From positions 272,905 through 336,904 of the forward strand of contig NZ_LMIB01000015.1 of assembly GCF_001429065.1 (NCBI RefSeq): a stretch of 64,000 bases of DNA, in the 5' to 3' direction. The translations under genes were made by a program, and so were the position numbers. This document shows positions 51,197 to 59,799 of the stretch, in pieces (the stretch's first letter is position 1; every line of letters starts with the position of its first letter). Origin of the DNA: Sphingomonas sp. Root710 (GTDB taxonomy: Bacteria; Pseudomonadota; Alphaproteobacteria; Sphingomonadales; Sphingomonadaceae). The notes beneath the pieces were generated by a model. That model was not told where the DNA came from. It made no database searches and saw nothing but the letters and a program-made list of their open reading frames with translations.

Positions 51197-51321
51197 CCGA
51201 GGCGTCCGCAGATGCGGTGGAGCGGGCCTATAGGCGGGGGTTCGGCCGCGGTCAACTGGACATCTGCGCGCGGCGCGCTAGAGACCCTGCGGAAAGTGCA
51301 TCCCAGGGGAAGGATTCGGAA

Positions 51322-52548
51322 TTGGCGCAATATGACGTGCTTATCGTCGGGGCCGGTCATGGCGGCGCGCAGGCAGCCGTCGCGCTCCGCCAGAACAAGT
51401 TCGAAGGCACGATCGCCATCGTCGGCGACGAGCCAGAACTGCCCTATGAGCGTCCGCCGCTGTCCAAGGAATATTTCTCGGGCGAGAAGACGTTCGACCG
51501 CATTCTCATCCGCCCCGCCGCCTTCTGGGCCGAACGCAACATCGACATGCTGCTCGAACGCCGCGTCGTCGCGGTCGATGCCGACAAGCATGAAGTGACG
51601 CTGAGCGACGGCTCGGCGATCGGTTACGGCAAGCTGATCTGGGCGACCGGCGGCGCGCCGCGACGGCTCACCTGCGGCGGCAATGACCTGGCCGGTGTCC
51701 ATGGCGTGCGCACCCGCGCCGATGCGGACCGCATGCTCGCCGAACTTGATGGCGTCACCAATGTCGTCGTGATCGGCGGCGGCTATATCGGCCTGGAGGC
51801 CGCCGCCGTCCTGTCGAAGTTCGGCAAGAAGGTCACTGTCCTCGAAGCGCTCGACCGCGTTCTCGCCCGCGTCGCCGGCGAACAGCTGTCTCGCTTCTAC
51901 GAGGCCGAGCACCGCGCCCATGGCGTCGATGTCCAGCTGGGCGCGAAGGTCGATTGCATCGTCGGCGAAGGCAAGGTCAGCGGCGTGCGGATGGACGACG
52001 GATCAGTGATCCGGGCGGAGATGGTGATCGTCGGCATCGGCATCGTCCCGGCGGTCGAGCCGCTTATCGCGGCAGGCGCGGCCGGGGGCAACGGCGTCGA
52101 TGTCGATGAATATTGCCGCACCAGCCTGCCCGACGTCTATGCGATCGGCGACTGCGCGATGCACAGCAACGGCTTCGCCGATGGCGCGCGCATCCGCCTC
52201 GAATCGGTCCAGAACGCCAATGACCAGGCGACCACAGCCGCCAAGCACATCGTCGGCGCTGGCGAACCCTATCGCGCGGTGCCATGGTTCTGGTCGAACC
52301 AATATGATCTGCGCCTGCAGACGGTCGGCTTCAACCTCGGCTATGACGATGTCGTCGTCCGCGGCGATCCCGCCACCCGCGCCTTCTCGGTCGTCTATCT
52401 GAAGAACGGTAAGGTGCTCGCGCTCGACTGCGTCAACGCGGTGAAGGACTATGTCCAGGGCAAGGCGCTGGTCGTCGGCGGGCTGTCGCCCGACAAGGCC
52501 AGCCTTGCCGACCCGGAGATCCCGCTGAAGACGCTTGCCGCCGCCTGA
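51322..52548 (+). CDS. FAD/NAD(P)-dependent ferredoxin reductase-like protein
   Basis: A 408-residue flavoprotein of the putidaredoxin reductase/RedA2 type. [19 protein letters not shown] binds [19 protein letters not shown] is the diagnostic motif, [27 protein letters not shown] binds NAD(P)[12 protein letters not shown] is the second FAD motif, and [16 protein letters not shown] the C-terminal region. The start is TTG 51322 behind AAGGA at 8 bases; reading further upstream runs into the tRNA. It could supply electrons, through a ferredoxin encoded elsewhere, to the P450s in this window; no ferredoxin gene is adjacent. Confidence 0.9.
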   Translation: MAQYDVLIVGAGHGGAQAAVALRQNKFEGTIAIVGDEPELPYERPPLSKEYFSGEKTFDRILIRPAAFWAERNIDMLLERRVVAVDADKHEVTLSDGSAIGYGKLIWATGGAPRRLTCGGNDLAGVHGVRTRADADRMLAELDGVTNVVVIGGGYIGLEAAAVLSKFGKKVTVLEALDRVLARVAGEQLSRFYEAEHRAHGVDVQLGAKVDCIVGEGKVSGVRMDDGSVIRAEMVIVGIGIVPAVEPLIAAGAAGGNGVDVDEYCRTSLPDVYAIGDCAMHSNGFADGARIRLESVQNANDQATTAAKHIVGAGEPYRAVPWFWSNQYDLRLQTVGFNLGYDDVVVRGDPATRAFSVVYLKNGKVLALDCVNAVKDYVQGKALVVGGLSPDKASLADPEIPLKTLAAA

Positions 52549-52555
52549 CAGCTCG

Positions 52556-52580
52556 GGAACCCTGGCAGGCTGTTCACGTT
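52556..52580 (+). promoter_or_regulatory. EcfG-type stress promoter (GGAAC-N16-CGTT) before the DUF3775 gene
   Basis: GGAAC at 52556-52560 and CGTT at 52577-52580 with a 16-nt spacer match the EcfG consensus exactly. Expected transcription start is about 30 nt before the ATG at 52620. Confidence 0.6.
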
Positions 52581-52619
52581 GGGAGGCGGGGACAAGCTGT
52601 TGGGGACGAGGATCGAGAG

Positions 52620-53027
52620 ATGGAACTGACGGTTTCGCTGGAGACGGTTTGCCGGTTGATCGTGCGCGCGCGCGAACTCGAGGCGCAGGTGCCCGCGATC
52701 GAGACGGATGACGAGGACGATCCGACCGACAGCGACGATCCCATGGCGGTGCTGGAGGACGAAGCTAACGAAGTCATCGAGGATGAGGTCCGCACCCTGC
52801 TGGAGGACCTGCCCGAGGATGAGGCCGCCGAAATATTGGCGCTCGCGCTGGTCGGGCGCGGCACCTTCGACGCCAGCGAGTGGGACGAGGCGCTGGAGAC
52901 CGCGAATGAGGACGACAATGACGCGGTGATCGACCAGATCCTCGATATGCCGATGCTCGCGGGCTATCTCGATGCCGGGCTCACCGCCTTCGATCTCAGC
53001 TGCGACGCGATCGGCCAGATCGACTGA
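52620..53027 (+). CDS. DUF3775 family acidic protein
   Basis: A 135-residue very acidic protein: ELTVSLETVCRLIVRARELEAQ, a stretch of Asp/Glu around residues 28-60, then DLPEDEAAEILALALVGRGTFDASEWDEAL and a helical end. The pattern is that of DUF3775, whose function is unknown. AGGA lies before the ATG, and an EcfG-type promoter just upstream suggests induction in general stress. Its last 32 bp overlap the convergent RNA ligase-like gene. Confidence 0.85.
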   Translation: MELTVSLETVCRLIVRARELEAQVPAIETDDEDDPTDSDDPMAVLEDEANEVIEDEVRTLLEDLPEDEAAEILALALVGRGTFDASEWDEALETANEDDNDAVIDQILDMPMLAGYLDAGLTAFDLSCDAIGQID

Positions 53028-53535
53028 ATTTCCACTCCGCGATCGGCTCCCACGGCCCGCCGCGATACCACCAGGCCGCAAATCCGGTCAGCGCTATCGG
53101 GCGCGGCTGGAAGTCAGCCCGCAGTTCCTGCAGCAGCGCCCGGGCCGCGCTCGGCGCGACCTTGTTCTGGATGGTGATGTGCGGCCGCCATCCGGCGCGG
53201 TCCTGCGGGGTCAGCATGTCCTGGAACGCCTCGGCCAGCTGTGCGCGGATCGCGCCTAAACCCGGGCTCTCGACGCCCAGCGCCACCCCCTGCCCCAGCG
53301 GCAGCAGCCTCGTGATCCGCGCGGCCGGCGGCATCGCGGTCCGCGCCTCGGCCCCCAGTATCCGCTTGAGCATATCGAGCGCCGAGGGCGGCAGGTGGTG
53401 GAATAACGTCAGATGCGCGGGCACCTGATTGCGCTCCGCGGGGAAATGCGCGCGGCGCAGGCCGTCGGCCCAGGCGAAATCCTCGGGCCCGATCAGGGCG
53501 GTGACAATGATGGGTGCGTTGGCGGAACCGGACAT
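52996..53535 (-). CDS. 2'-5' RNA ligase family protein (2H phosphoesterase)
   Basis: A 179-residue protein with the two H-x-T/S-x motifs of 2H phosphoesterases: AHLTLFHHLPP (about residue 43) and PHITIQNKV (about 135). Members act as cyclic phosphodiesterases on RNA ends; the physiological role is unclear. ATG 53535 is used; AGGGG lies very close before it. It overlaps the DUF3775 gene by 32 bp at the 3' ends. Confidence 0.85.
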   Translation of the reverse strand: MSGSANAPIIVTALIGPEDFAWADGLRRAHFPAERNQVPAHLTLFHHLPPSALDMLKRILGAEARTAMPPAARITRLLPLGQGVALGVESPGLGAIRAQLAEAFQDMLTPQDRAGWRPHITIQNKVAPSAARALLQELRADFQPRPIALTGFAAWWYRGGPWEPIAEWKFSRSGRSRRS

Positions 53536-53543
53536 TGCCCCTG

Positions 53544-53795
53544 TTAGCTGGAACGGCGGATGAAGCACATGCCTTCGCGCCCGTCCCAGCTAGCGGGCAG
53601 GCATTCCACCCGCGCGTCGGGATGATGCTCGCTAACATGAATGCGCGCTTCGTCGCGCCAGACCCGGCGGCTGTAACCCGGAAATTCGGCCATCTTGGTC
53701 CAGGCGTGGCCCGCATCGGCGGCCAGATCGCTGGCAAGCTGGTCGAGCGGAAGCTGATCCTTGATCTTCGTCGTCATGCTGATCGGATAGGGCAT
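53544..53795 (-). CDS. Small conserved-looking protein of unknown function
   Basis: Eighty-three residues starting MPYPISMTTKIKDQLPLDQL, with HAWTKMAEFPGYSRRVWRDEARIHVSEHHP and a hydrophilic C-terminus ECLPASWDGREGMCFIRRSS. It ends 9 bp before the RNA ligase-like gene on the same strand and is likely cotranscribed. No clear ribosome binding site and no recognised domain. Confidence 0.5.
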   Translation of the reverse strand: MPYPISMTTKIKDQLPLDQLASDLAADAGHAWTKMAEFPGYSRRVWRDEARIHVSEHHPDARVECLPASWDGREGMCFIRRSS

Positions 53796-53853
53796 ATTTG
53801 AAGACCGCGCTGTTGCGCAGGTCACATGACGCGACGCTCTACATAACACCTAC

Positions 53854-53937
53854 CGTCGCCCCGGACTTGATCCGGGGTCCAGCTTCTTCCTATGACGCGG
53901 CCAGAAAGCGGGATCCCGGATCACGTCCGGGATGACG
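53854..53937. repeat. Intergenic palindromic repeat, family 2, copy 2
   Basis: CGTCGCCCCGGACTTGATCCGGGG and CCCGGATCACGTCCGGGATGACG flank AGCTTCTT and CAGAAAGC, 84 bp in all. The arms have several mismatches compared with copy 1 at 35815-35904. It lies downstream of the leftward kup gene. Confidence 0.8.
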
Positions 53938-53978
53938 AAACCAATATGACGAAGCTCGGGTTCGAGTGACGACCCGCC

Positions 53979-55928
53979 CTAAATCTCGACCTGACTGCCC
54001 AATTCCACCACGCGGTTCGTCGGCAGCTTGAAGAACTCCATTGCGCTTTCGGCGTTGCGCAGCATCCAGGCGAACAGCTTCTCGCGCCAGATCGCCATGC
54101 CGGGCTTTTCCGACGCGAGCAGCGTCTGCCGCGCCAGGAAGAAGCTGGTGTCCATCATCCGGAAATCCGCGCCGCAGGTCTTCGTCCGGCCAAGTTCGGC
54201 GGGCACGTCGGGATCTTCCATGAAGCCATAGTTGATCACCATGCGGTAGAAGCCCTGGCCGAGATCGGTATATTCGGTGCGCTGGCCGGTGACGACATAA
54301 GGCACGTCGGCGATGCGCACGGTCAGCAGGATCACCCGCTCGTGCAGCACCTTGTTGTGCTTGAGGTTGTGGAGCAGCGCGTGCGGCACCCCCTGCGCCT
54401 GCGAGGTCATGAATACCGCCGTGCCGGGTACCCGCACCGCGGAACTGACCGCCGACTGGACGAACACCTTCACCGGCATCGCCGCCTCGCGCAGCCGGTC
54501 GATCATCAGCGCACGGCCACGCGCCCAGGTCGTCAGCATGGTGAAGGCGATGAAGCCGATCAGCAGCGGGAACCAGCCGCCATCGGGAACCTTGGTCAGG
54601 TTCGCGCCGAAATAGGCGAGGTCGACCAGCGCGAAGCCCGCGATCAGCGGCGCTGCCACCCACTTCTTCCAGCCCCACAGATAGATCAGAACCACCGCGA
54701 TCAGGCAGGTGTCGATCGCCATCGCGCCGGTCACCGCGATGCCATAGGCGGCGGCCAGATTGGACGAGGTGCGGAAGGACATGACCAGCAGGATCACCAT
54801 CACCATCAGCCCCCAGTTCATCGCCGGGATATAAATCTGGCCGATCGAACCGGCGCTGGTGTGGGTGATGCGCAGGCGCGGGATGAAGCCCAGCTGGATC
54901 GCCTGCTGGGTGACCGAGAAGGCCCCGGTGATCACCGCCTGGCTGGCGATCACCGTCGCCATCGTGGCGAGGATGACGAGCGGCAGGCGCAGCATCTCGG
55001 GGGCGAGCAGGAAGAAGGGACTGTGGATCGTCTGCAGCGCGGTCGCCATGTCCTGCGACAGGATCATCGCCCCCTGCCCCAGATAGTTGAGCATCAGCGC
55101 GGGCAGCACGAAAACCAGCCACGACACCCCGATCGGCTTGCGACCGAAATGGCCCATATCGGCATAGAGCGCCTCCGCGCCGGTCACCGCCAGCACCACC
55201 GACCCCATGGCCAGGAAGGCGAAATAACCCTCTTCCAGGAAGAAGCGGATCGCATACCAGGGGTTGAGCGCGATCAGGACATGCGGGTTGCTGATGACGT
55301 GCCACATGCCCAGCACGGCCAGCACGGTGAAATAGACCAGCATGATCGGCCCGAACAGCCGCCCAACCTTGGCGGTGCCGCGCGACTGGATCATGAACAG
55401 GCCGATCAGGATGCCCACCGCGATCGGCAGCACCCAGCGGCCGAAGCCCGCCTCCACCGTGGTCAGGCCCTCGACCGCCGACAGCACCGATATCGCCGGG
55501 GTGATCATGCTGTCGCCATAGAACAACGCGGTCGCGAACACGCCGAGCAGGACGATGCCCTTGCTCCACTTGCGCCCCTCGGACTGGCGGTTGATCAGCG
55601 CCAGCAGCGCCAGGCTGCCGCCCTCGCCCTTGTTGTCGGCGCGCATGATGATCGCGACATATTTGAACGTCACCACCAGCATCATCGACCAGAAGATCAG
55701 GCTGAGGACGCCGAGGATGTGAAGCTCGTCCGGAGGCAGCGGATGATGCCCGGCGAAGGTCTCGCGGAATGCGTAGAGCGGACTGGTGCCGATATCGCCG
55801 AACACGACGCCGATCGCGCCGACGACCAGCGCGGCCATGCCGCCATGGCCGCCGCTATGCCCTGCAGATGAGCCATGCGCGTCCACTGCCGGAGCCGCGC
55901 CGTCCGCACCGGCTGGTCCGCTCGTCAT
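53979..55928 (-). CDS. kup: Potassium transporter Kup
   Basis: A 649-residue inner-membrane potassium:proton symporter with about 12 hydrophobic helices over residues 25-450 and a cytosolic C-terminal domain. The family signature [20 protein letters not shown] is near residue 40, FGDS-type [16 protein letters not shown] near 110, NWYAIRFF-type [42 protein letters not shown] near 240, and [31 protein letters not shown] near 480. Length is typical. A family 2 palindrome follows it. Confidence 0.96.
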   Translation of the reverse strand: MTSGPAGADGAAPAVDAHGSSAGHSGGHGGMAALVVGAIGVVFGDIGTSPLYAFRETFAGHHPLPPDELHILGVLSLIFWSMMLVVTFKYVAIIMRADNKGEGGSLALLALINRQSEGRKWSKGIVLLGVFATALFYGDSMITPAISVLSAVEGLTTVEAGFGRWVLPIAVGILIGLFMIQSRGTAKVGRLFGPIMLVYFTVLAVLGMWHVISNPHVLIALNPWYAIRFFLEEGYFAFLAMGSVVLAVTGAEALYADMGHFGRKPIGVSWLVFVLPALMLNYLGQGAMILSQDMATALQTIHSPFFLLAPEMLRLPLVILATMATVIASQAVITGAFSVTQQAIQLGFIPRLRITHTSAGSIGQIYIPAMNWGLMVMVILLVMSFRTSSNLAAAYGIAVTGAMAIDTCLIAVVLIYLWGWKKWVAAPLIAGFALVDLAYFGANLTKVPDGGWFPLLIGFIAFTMLTTWARGRALMIDRLREAAMPVKVFVQSAVSSAVRVPGTAVFMTSQAQGVPHALLHNLKHNKVLHERVILLTVRIADVPYVVTGQRTEYTDLGQGFYRMVINYGFMEDPDVPAELGRTKTCGADFRMMDTSFFLARQTLLASEKPGMAIWREKLFAWMLRNAESAMEFFKLPTNRVVELGSQVEI

Positions 55929-56098
55929 GCGATGATGGATTTCATAGAAGCATAACGCCCATATTTTGCGCCTCTGGTCCCCCCGTCAGGCGCATAGCGG
56001 CGGGCCACTAGCATTTGTTCCCCCGGGGAGCAACAAGGGCCGGAAACCGGTGACACGATGATAAGGGGCGAAGCGGCGCAGCGGACTTCGCCTTCCGG

Positions 56099-56530
56099 TC
56101 AACGCCGCGGCGCCCTCCGGCGTGATCGCGCCCTGGTCATCCTGGCGCCGGCTATATTCGTCAGGCGCTGAAAGGACGGACATTCGAGATGATCCCGGGC
56201 CGGACAGACCGCCGCATGTTCGAGACCCCGCTTCAGCGCCTCGAGCTGCTGGATCTTGCGGCCCACCTCCTCCGCCCTGACCATCAATAGGCTACGATCG
56301 ATCTCGGGCCGCGCGCCGCCGCCGAATATCCCCGCGATATCGTCGAGCGAGAAGCCCGCCATCCGTCCCAGCGCGATCAGCGCCAGCCGCTCGATCACCC
56401 CGGGGTCGAAGGTCCTCCGCAGGCCGCGCCGCCCCAGCGACTCGATCAGCCCCTTCTCCTCGTAGAACCGCAGCGTCGCGGCGGGCAGGCCCGACCGTTT
56501 CGACACCTCGGCGATATCGAGAAGAATCAC
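56099..56530 (-). CDS. MerR-family transcriptional regulator
   Basis: About 143 residues: DIAEVSKRSGLPAATLRFYEEKGLIESLGRRGLRRTFDPGVIERLALIALGRMAGFSL is the MerR winged helix, followed by a coiled coil and CPARDHLECPSFQRL, a two-Cys tail. It lacks the CX2CXCX5C iron-sulfur cluster of SoxR. The start is GTG 56530, immediately beside the operator. Divergent from an MFS exporter gene, its likely target. Confidence 0.85.
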   Translation of the reverse strand: MILLDIAEVSKRSGLPAATLRFYEEKGLIESLGRRGLRRTFDPGVIERLALIALGRMAGFSLDDIAGIFGGGARPEIDRSLLMVRAEEVGRKIQQLEALKRGLEHAAVCPARDHLECPSFQRLTNIAGARMTRARSRRRAPRR

Positions 56531-56532
56531 GC

Positions 56533-56563
56533 TTGACCTCAAGTTGACTTGAGGTGGCAGCAT
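56533..56563 (+). promoter_or_regulatory. MerR-type promoter with SoxR-box-like operator
   Basis: TTGACC (56533-56538) and CAGCAT (56558-56563) are 19 nt apart, the overlong spacing of MerR-activated promoters. The spacer region carries ACCTCAAGT-TG-ACTTGAGGT (56536-56555), one base from the E. coli SoxR box. It should drive the rightward MFS gene. Confidence 0.7.
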
Positions 56564-56598
56564 GCCCGGCATCCTGAATTACGACAAGGGGAATCGGC

Positions 56599-58002
56599 AT
56601 GGCATGCACAATCGAACCAGCGAGCGCACAGGGTATGGATCGCGGGCGATCGACTCGCGCCGCGATCGCCGGGCTGTGCCTCACCATGGCGATGCCGTCG
56701 CTCGCCACCAGTATCGCCAATGCCGCGCTGCCGACACTGAGCCGGGCCTTCGCCGTGCCCTTTCACGCGGCGCAGTGGATCGTCCTCAGCTATCTGCTCG
56801 CGGTCACGACGCTGAGCGTCGCGGCGGGCAGGCTCGGCGATAGCGTCGGTCGGCGGCCCTTGCTGCTTGCCGGGATCGTCCTGTTCACCGCCGCCTCGCT
56901 GCTGAGCACCATCGCCCCTTCCTATGGCTGGCTGATCGTGCTGCGCGCGGCGCAAGGCGTGGGGGCCGCGACCATGATGGCGCTGACCGTCGCCGCGGTC
57001 GGCGACATCCTCCCCAAGGAGAAGATGGGCCAGGCGATGGGGATGCTCGGCGCGATGTCGGCGACGGGCACGGCGCTCGGTCCCGCGCTCGGCGGGGTCT
57101 TGGTCATGCTGTTCGGCTGGCCCGCGATCTTCCTCGTCAACGTCCCGCTCGGCATCGCTGCCTTCCTATGCATCCGCCGCGGCCTGCCTGCCGGTCCGCG
57201 CGTAGCGCAACCCGCCCGCAACGCCCTCGACGGCGCGGGCCTGTTCCTGCTGTTCCTGGCCCTCGCGGCCTATGCGCTGGCGATGACCGTCGGTCCGGTC
57301 GCCTCGCTGCTGCCGGTCGCCGTGGTCGCGGGCCTGCTGTTCCTGCTCGTCGAGGCGAAAGCCGCGTCGCCGCTGGTCCCGCTGGCGCTGTTCGGCAACC
57401 GCGCGCTGCGCGGCGGCCTTATCGCCTCGGCGCTGGTCTCGACGATCATGATGACCAGCCTCGTCGTCGGCCCTTTCTATCTCACGCAAGGGCTGGGGCT
57501 CGATCCGCTCACGGTCGGCATCGCGCTGTCGGCGGGACCAGTCGTCGCCGCGATCTGCGGCGCTCCGGCGGGCCGCCTAGCCGACAGGGTCGGCAGCGCG
57601 AGAACCGTCCGGACGGGGTTGACCGGCATGGCGGCGGCATCGCTGCTGCTGAGCCTCCTGCCCCTCCGCCTAGGCGTCGCGGGCTATATCCTGCCGGTCG
57701 TCCTGCTGACCTCCAGCTATGCGCTGTTCCAGGCGGCCTGCAACGGTGCCATTATGGCGGAAGCGGCCGACGCGCAACGCGGCCTCGTCTCGGGCCTGCT
57801 TAACCTGTCGCGCAACCTCGGCCTGATCAGCGGCGCGTCGGTGATGGGCGCGGTCTTCGCATGGGCCGCGGGCGCCGCGGACGTCATGGCCGCGCCCGCC
57901 GGACAGATCGCCTTCGGCATGCGGACCGGCTTCGCCGTCGGGTGCGCACTGGCGATGGTTGCGCTCGCGCTCAGTCCTCGGTCGCCAGCGTCCGGATCGT
58001 GA
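56599..58002 (+). CDS. MFS multidrug transporter (DHA2-like)
   Basis: A 467-residue transporter with about 14 hydrophobic helices: MPSLATSIANAALPTLSRAF, QWIVLSYLLAVTTLSVAAGRLGDSVGRRPLL (motif A), VLRAAQGVGAATMMALT and ALGPALGGVLVMLFGWPAIF (motif C). It would export a drug or toxic metabolite by proton antiport. AAGGGGAA precedes ATG 56599. Controlled by the divergent MerR protein through the operator at 56533-56563. Its 3' end overlaps the convergent lrp-type gene by 32 bp. Confidence 0.92.
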   Translation: MACTIEPASAQGMDRGRSTRAAIAGLCLTMAMPSLATSIANAALPTLSRAFAVPFHAAQWIVLSYLLAVTTLSVAAGRLGDSVGRRPLLLAGIVLFTAASLLSTIAPSYGWLIVLRAAQGVGAATMMALTVAAVGDILPKEKMGQAMGMLGAMSATGTALGPALGGVLVMLFGWPAIFLVNVPLGIAAFLCIRRGLPAGPRVAQPARNALDGAGLFLLFLALAAYALAMTVGPVASLLPVAVVAGLLFLLVEAKAASPLVPLALFGNRALRGGLIASALVSTIMMTSLVVGPFYLTQGLGLDPLTVGIALSAGPVVAAICGAPAGRLADRVGSARTVRTGLTGMAAASLLLSLLPLRLGVAGYILPVVLLTSSYALFQAACNGAIMAEAADAQRGLVSGLLNLSRNLGLISGASVMGAVFAWAAGAADVMAAPAGQIAFGMRTGFAVGCALAMVALALSPRSPASGS

Positions 58003-58411
58003 ACTGGGTGACGAGGCGGTGGACGCCGGGAAGCGCCGACAATATCTCGCGATGGACCCGCTCATAGCTGTCGTCGGCGCGGACCAGCACCTTGATCAGA
58101 TAGTCGGACTCACCACTCATCAGATAGGCCTCGCTGACCTGCGCGGTGCGCTCCAGCGCCTTTTCGAACGCCATCATCGTCGCCTGGCGCTGATCGACCA
58201 GCGTCACCTGCACGAACACCGTCGACGGGTTGCCACGCGCAGCGCGCGACAGGCGCGCACGATAGCCGCGGATCAGCCCCGACGCCTCCAGCGCCTTTAC
58301 CCGGCGGTGCGCGGCGGACGGGGAAAGCCCGACCCGCTGCCCCAGTTCCTCACTAGTCAATCCCGAGTCGGTCGCAAGTTGCGCGAGAATTTTGTCATCG
58401 ATGCGATCCAT
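57971..58411 (-). CDS. Lrp/AsnC-family transcriptional regulator
   Basis: A 146-residue regulator. MDRIDDKILAQLATDSGLTSEELGQRVGLSPSAAHRRVKALEASGLIRGYRA is the helix-turn-helix, and TVFVQVTLVDQRQ through SGESDYLIKVLVRADDSYERV the RAM effector domain. It is divergent from ald and most likely activates alanine dehydrogenase in response to alanine or leucine, as in rhizobia and mycobacteria. ATG 58411 lies within the palindrome at 58411-58427, which suggests autoregulation. Confidence 0.9.
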   Translation of the reverse strand: MDRIDDKILAQLATDSGLTSEELGQRVGLSPSAAHRRVKALEASGLIRGYRARLSRAARGNPSTVFVQVTLVDQRQATMMAFEKALERTAQVSEAYLMSGESDYLIKVLVRADDSYERVHREILSALPGVHRLVTQFTIRTLATED

Positions 58412-58427
58412 GCGAGAAATTATCGCA
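58411..58427. promoter_or_regulatory. Palindrome at the lrp start, probable Lrp operator
   Basis: TGCGAGAAATTATCGCA is a 17-bp imperfect palindrome (arms TGCGA / TCGCA around an A/T centre). Its first base is the T of the lrp ATG. It lies about 120 bp before the ald start. Confidence 0.5.
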
Positions 58428-58547
58428 CAATATCCCATATTTTTGCAAGCTTCATGCGTCCGGCACGCCCTCCCGCCGCACTTCACAAACTTTTCCCGAA
58501 GCATCGGCGTTATGATCGGCAATCGGCTCTTCAGGGGAGATTTTGAG

Positions 58548-59645
58548 ATGCGGATCGGTGTTCCCAAGGAAATCAAGAATCACGAATATCGTGTCGGCCT
58601 CACCCCGGCGTCGGTCGCCGAGCTGGTCGCGGCGGGCCATCAGGTCATCGTCCAGACCGGTGCGGGCCTCGGCATCGATTTCGAGGACCAGGATTATAAG
58701 GACGTCGGTGCGTTGATCGTCGCCGACGCCCCTGCGGTGTTCGCGGGTGCGGACATGATCGTGAAGGTCAAGGAGCCGCAGCCGTCCGAAATCGCGCTGC
58801 TCGAGGCGCGCCACACCCTCTTCACCTATCTCCACCTCGCCGCCGACAAGCCGCAGGCCGAGGGACTGATGAAGTCGGGCGCGACCTGCATCGCCTATGA
58901 AACGGTCACCTCGCGCTCGGGGGCGCTGCCGCTGCTCAAGCCGATGTCCGAAGTCGCGGGCCGCATGTCGATCCAGGTCGGCGCGCATTACCTGGAGAAG
59001 GAACAGGGCGGTCGCGGCGTGCTGCTCGGCGGCGTCCCCGGCGTCGCCCCCGCGAAGGTCGCGATCCTCGGCGGCGGCGTGGCCGGCGTCAACGCGGCGC
59101 AGATGGCGGTCGGCATGCGCGCCGACGTCACCATCTACGACATCAGCAATGATCGCCTCGCCGAACTCGACATGTTTTTCGGCAGCCAGATCAAGACCGT
59201 CTACGCATCCAAGACGGCGATCGCCTCCGCGGTCGCCGGCGCGCATCTGGTGATCGGCGCGGTGCTGGTGCCCGGCGCCGCCGCGCCCAAGCTCGTCACC
59301 CGCGACATGCTCAAGACCATGAAGCGCGGATCGGTGCTGGTCGACATTGCGATCGATCAGGGCGGCTGCTTCGAGACCAGCCACGCCACCACCCACAGCG
59401 ATCCCGTCTTTGAAGTCGACGGCGTGATCCATTATTGCGTGGCCAACATGCCCGGCGCGGTCGCGCGCACCTCGGCCTTCGCGCTGAACAACGCGACCCT
59501 GCCCTTCGTCCTCAAGCTCGCCAATCTCGGCGCGGAGGCAGCGATGGCGGCGGACCCGCATCTCGCGGCGGGGCTCAATGTTTCTGGCGGACAAATCCGT
59601 CATCAAGCTGTGGCGGAGGCGCTCGAACTGCCCTTCGTCGCCTGA
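58548..59645 (+). CDS. ald: Alanine dehydrogenase
   Basis: A 365-residue NAD-dependent enzyme converting L-alanine to pyruvate and ammonia. MRIGVPKEIKNHEYRVGLTP is the diagnostic N-terminus with the substrate Arg, VKVKEPQPSE carries the catalytic Lys region, TYLHLAAD holds the catalytic His, VAILGGGVAGVNAAQMAVGM binds NAD, and DQGGCFETSHATTHSDPVF follows. AGGGGAG lies about 9 bases before the ATG. Divergent from its likely Lrp-type regulator. Confidence 0.96.
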   Translation: MRIGVPKEIKNHEYRVGLTPASVAELVAAGHQVIVQTGAGLGIDFEDQDYKDVGALIVADAPAVFAGADMIVKVKEPQPSEIALLEARHTLFTYLHLAADKPQAEGLMKSGATCIAYETVTSRSGALPLLKPMSEVAGRMSIQVGAHYLEKEQGGRGVLLGGVPGVAPAKVAILGGGVAGVNAAQMAVGMRADVTIYDISNDRLAELDMFFGSQIKTVYASKTAIASAVAGAHLVIGAVLVPGAAAPKLVTRDMLKTMKRGSVLVDIAIDQGGCFETSHATTHSDPVFEVDGVIHYCVANMPGAVARTSAFALNNATLPFVLKLANLGAEAAMAADPHLAAGLNVSGGQIRHQAVAEALELPFVA

Positions 59646-59743
59646 TCTCCCCTCCCCCCGGGGTGGAGATAGGAGAGGGCCGGCAGCCCCAATAGCCGGT
59701 CGCGCGGACCCCTCCTGCGCGAAGCCCTCTCCCGAAAATGAAG

Positions 59744-59777
59744 GAGCGGCAGGCCCGGGCGACCGGGCCTGCCGCTC
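59744..59777 (-). terminator. Terminator of the ccm operon
   Basis: A 15-bp perfect stem (59744-59758 with 59763-59777, arm GAGCGGCAGGCCCGG) with a GCGA tetraloop when read on the plus strand lies 23 bp after the ccmI-like stop. On the minus strand it is followed by CCTTCATTTTCGG, a T-rich run. It can also stop ald transcription from the left. Confidence 0.75.
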
Positions 59778-59799
59778 TGGATTCAGCCAAAGCGCACCT

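Noticed and set aside
54342-55871. A 509-codon plus-strand frame opposite kup
   Set aside because: His/Gln/Arg-rich shadow of a clear Kup gene.
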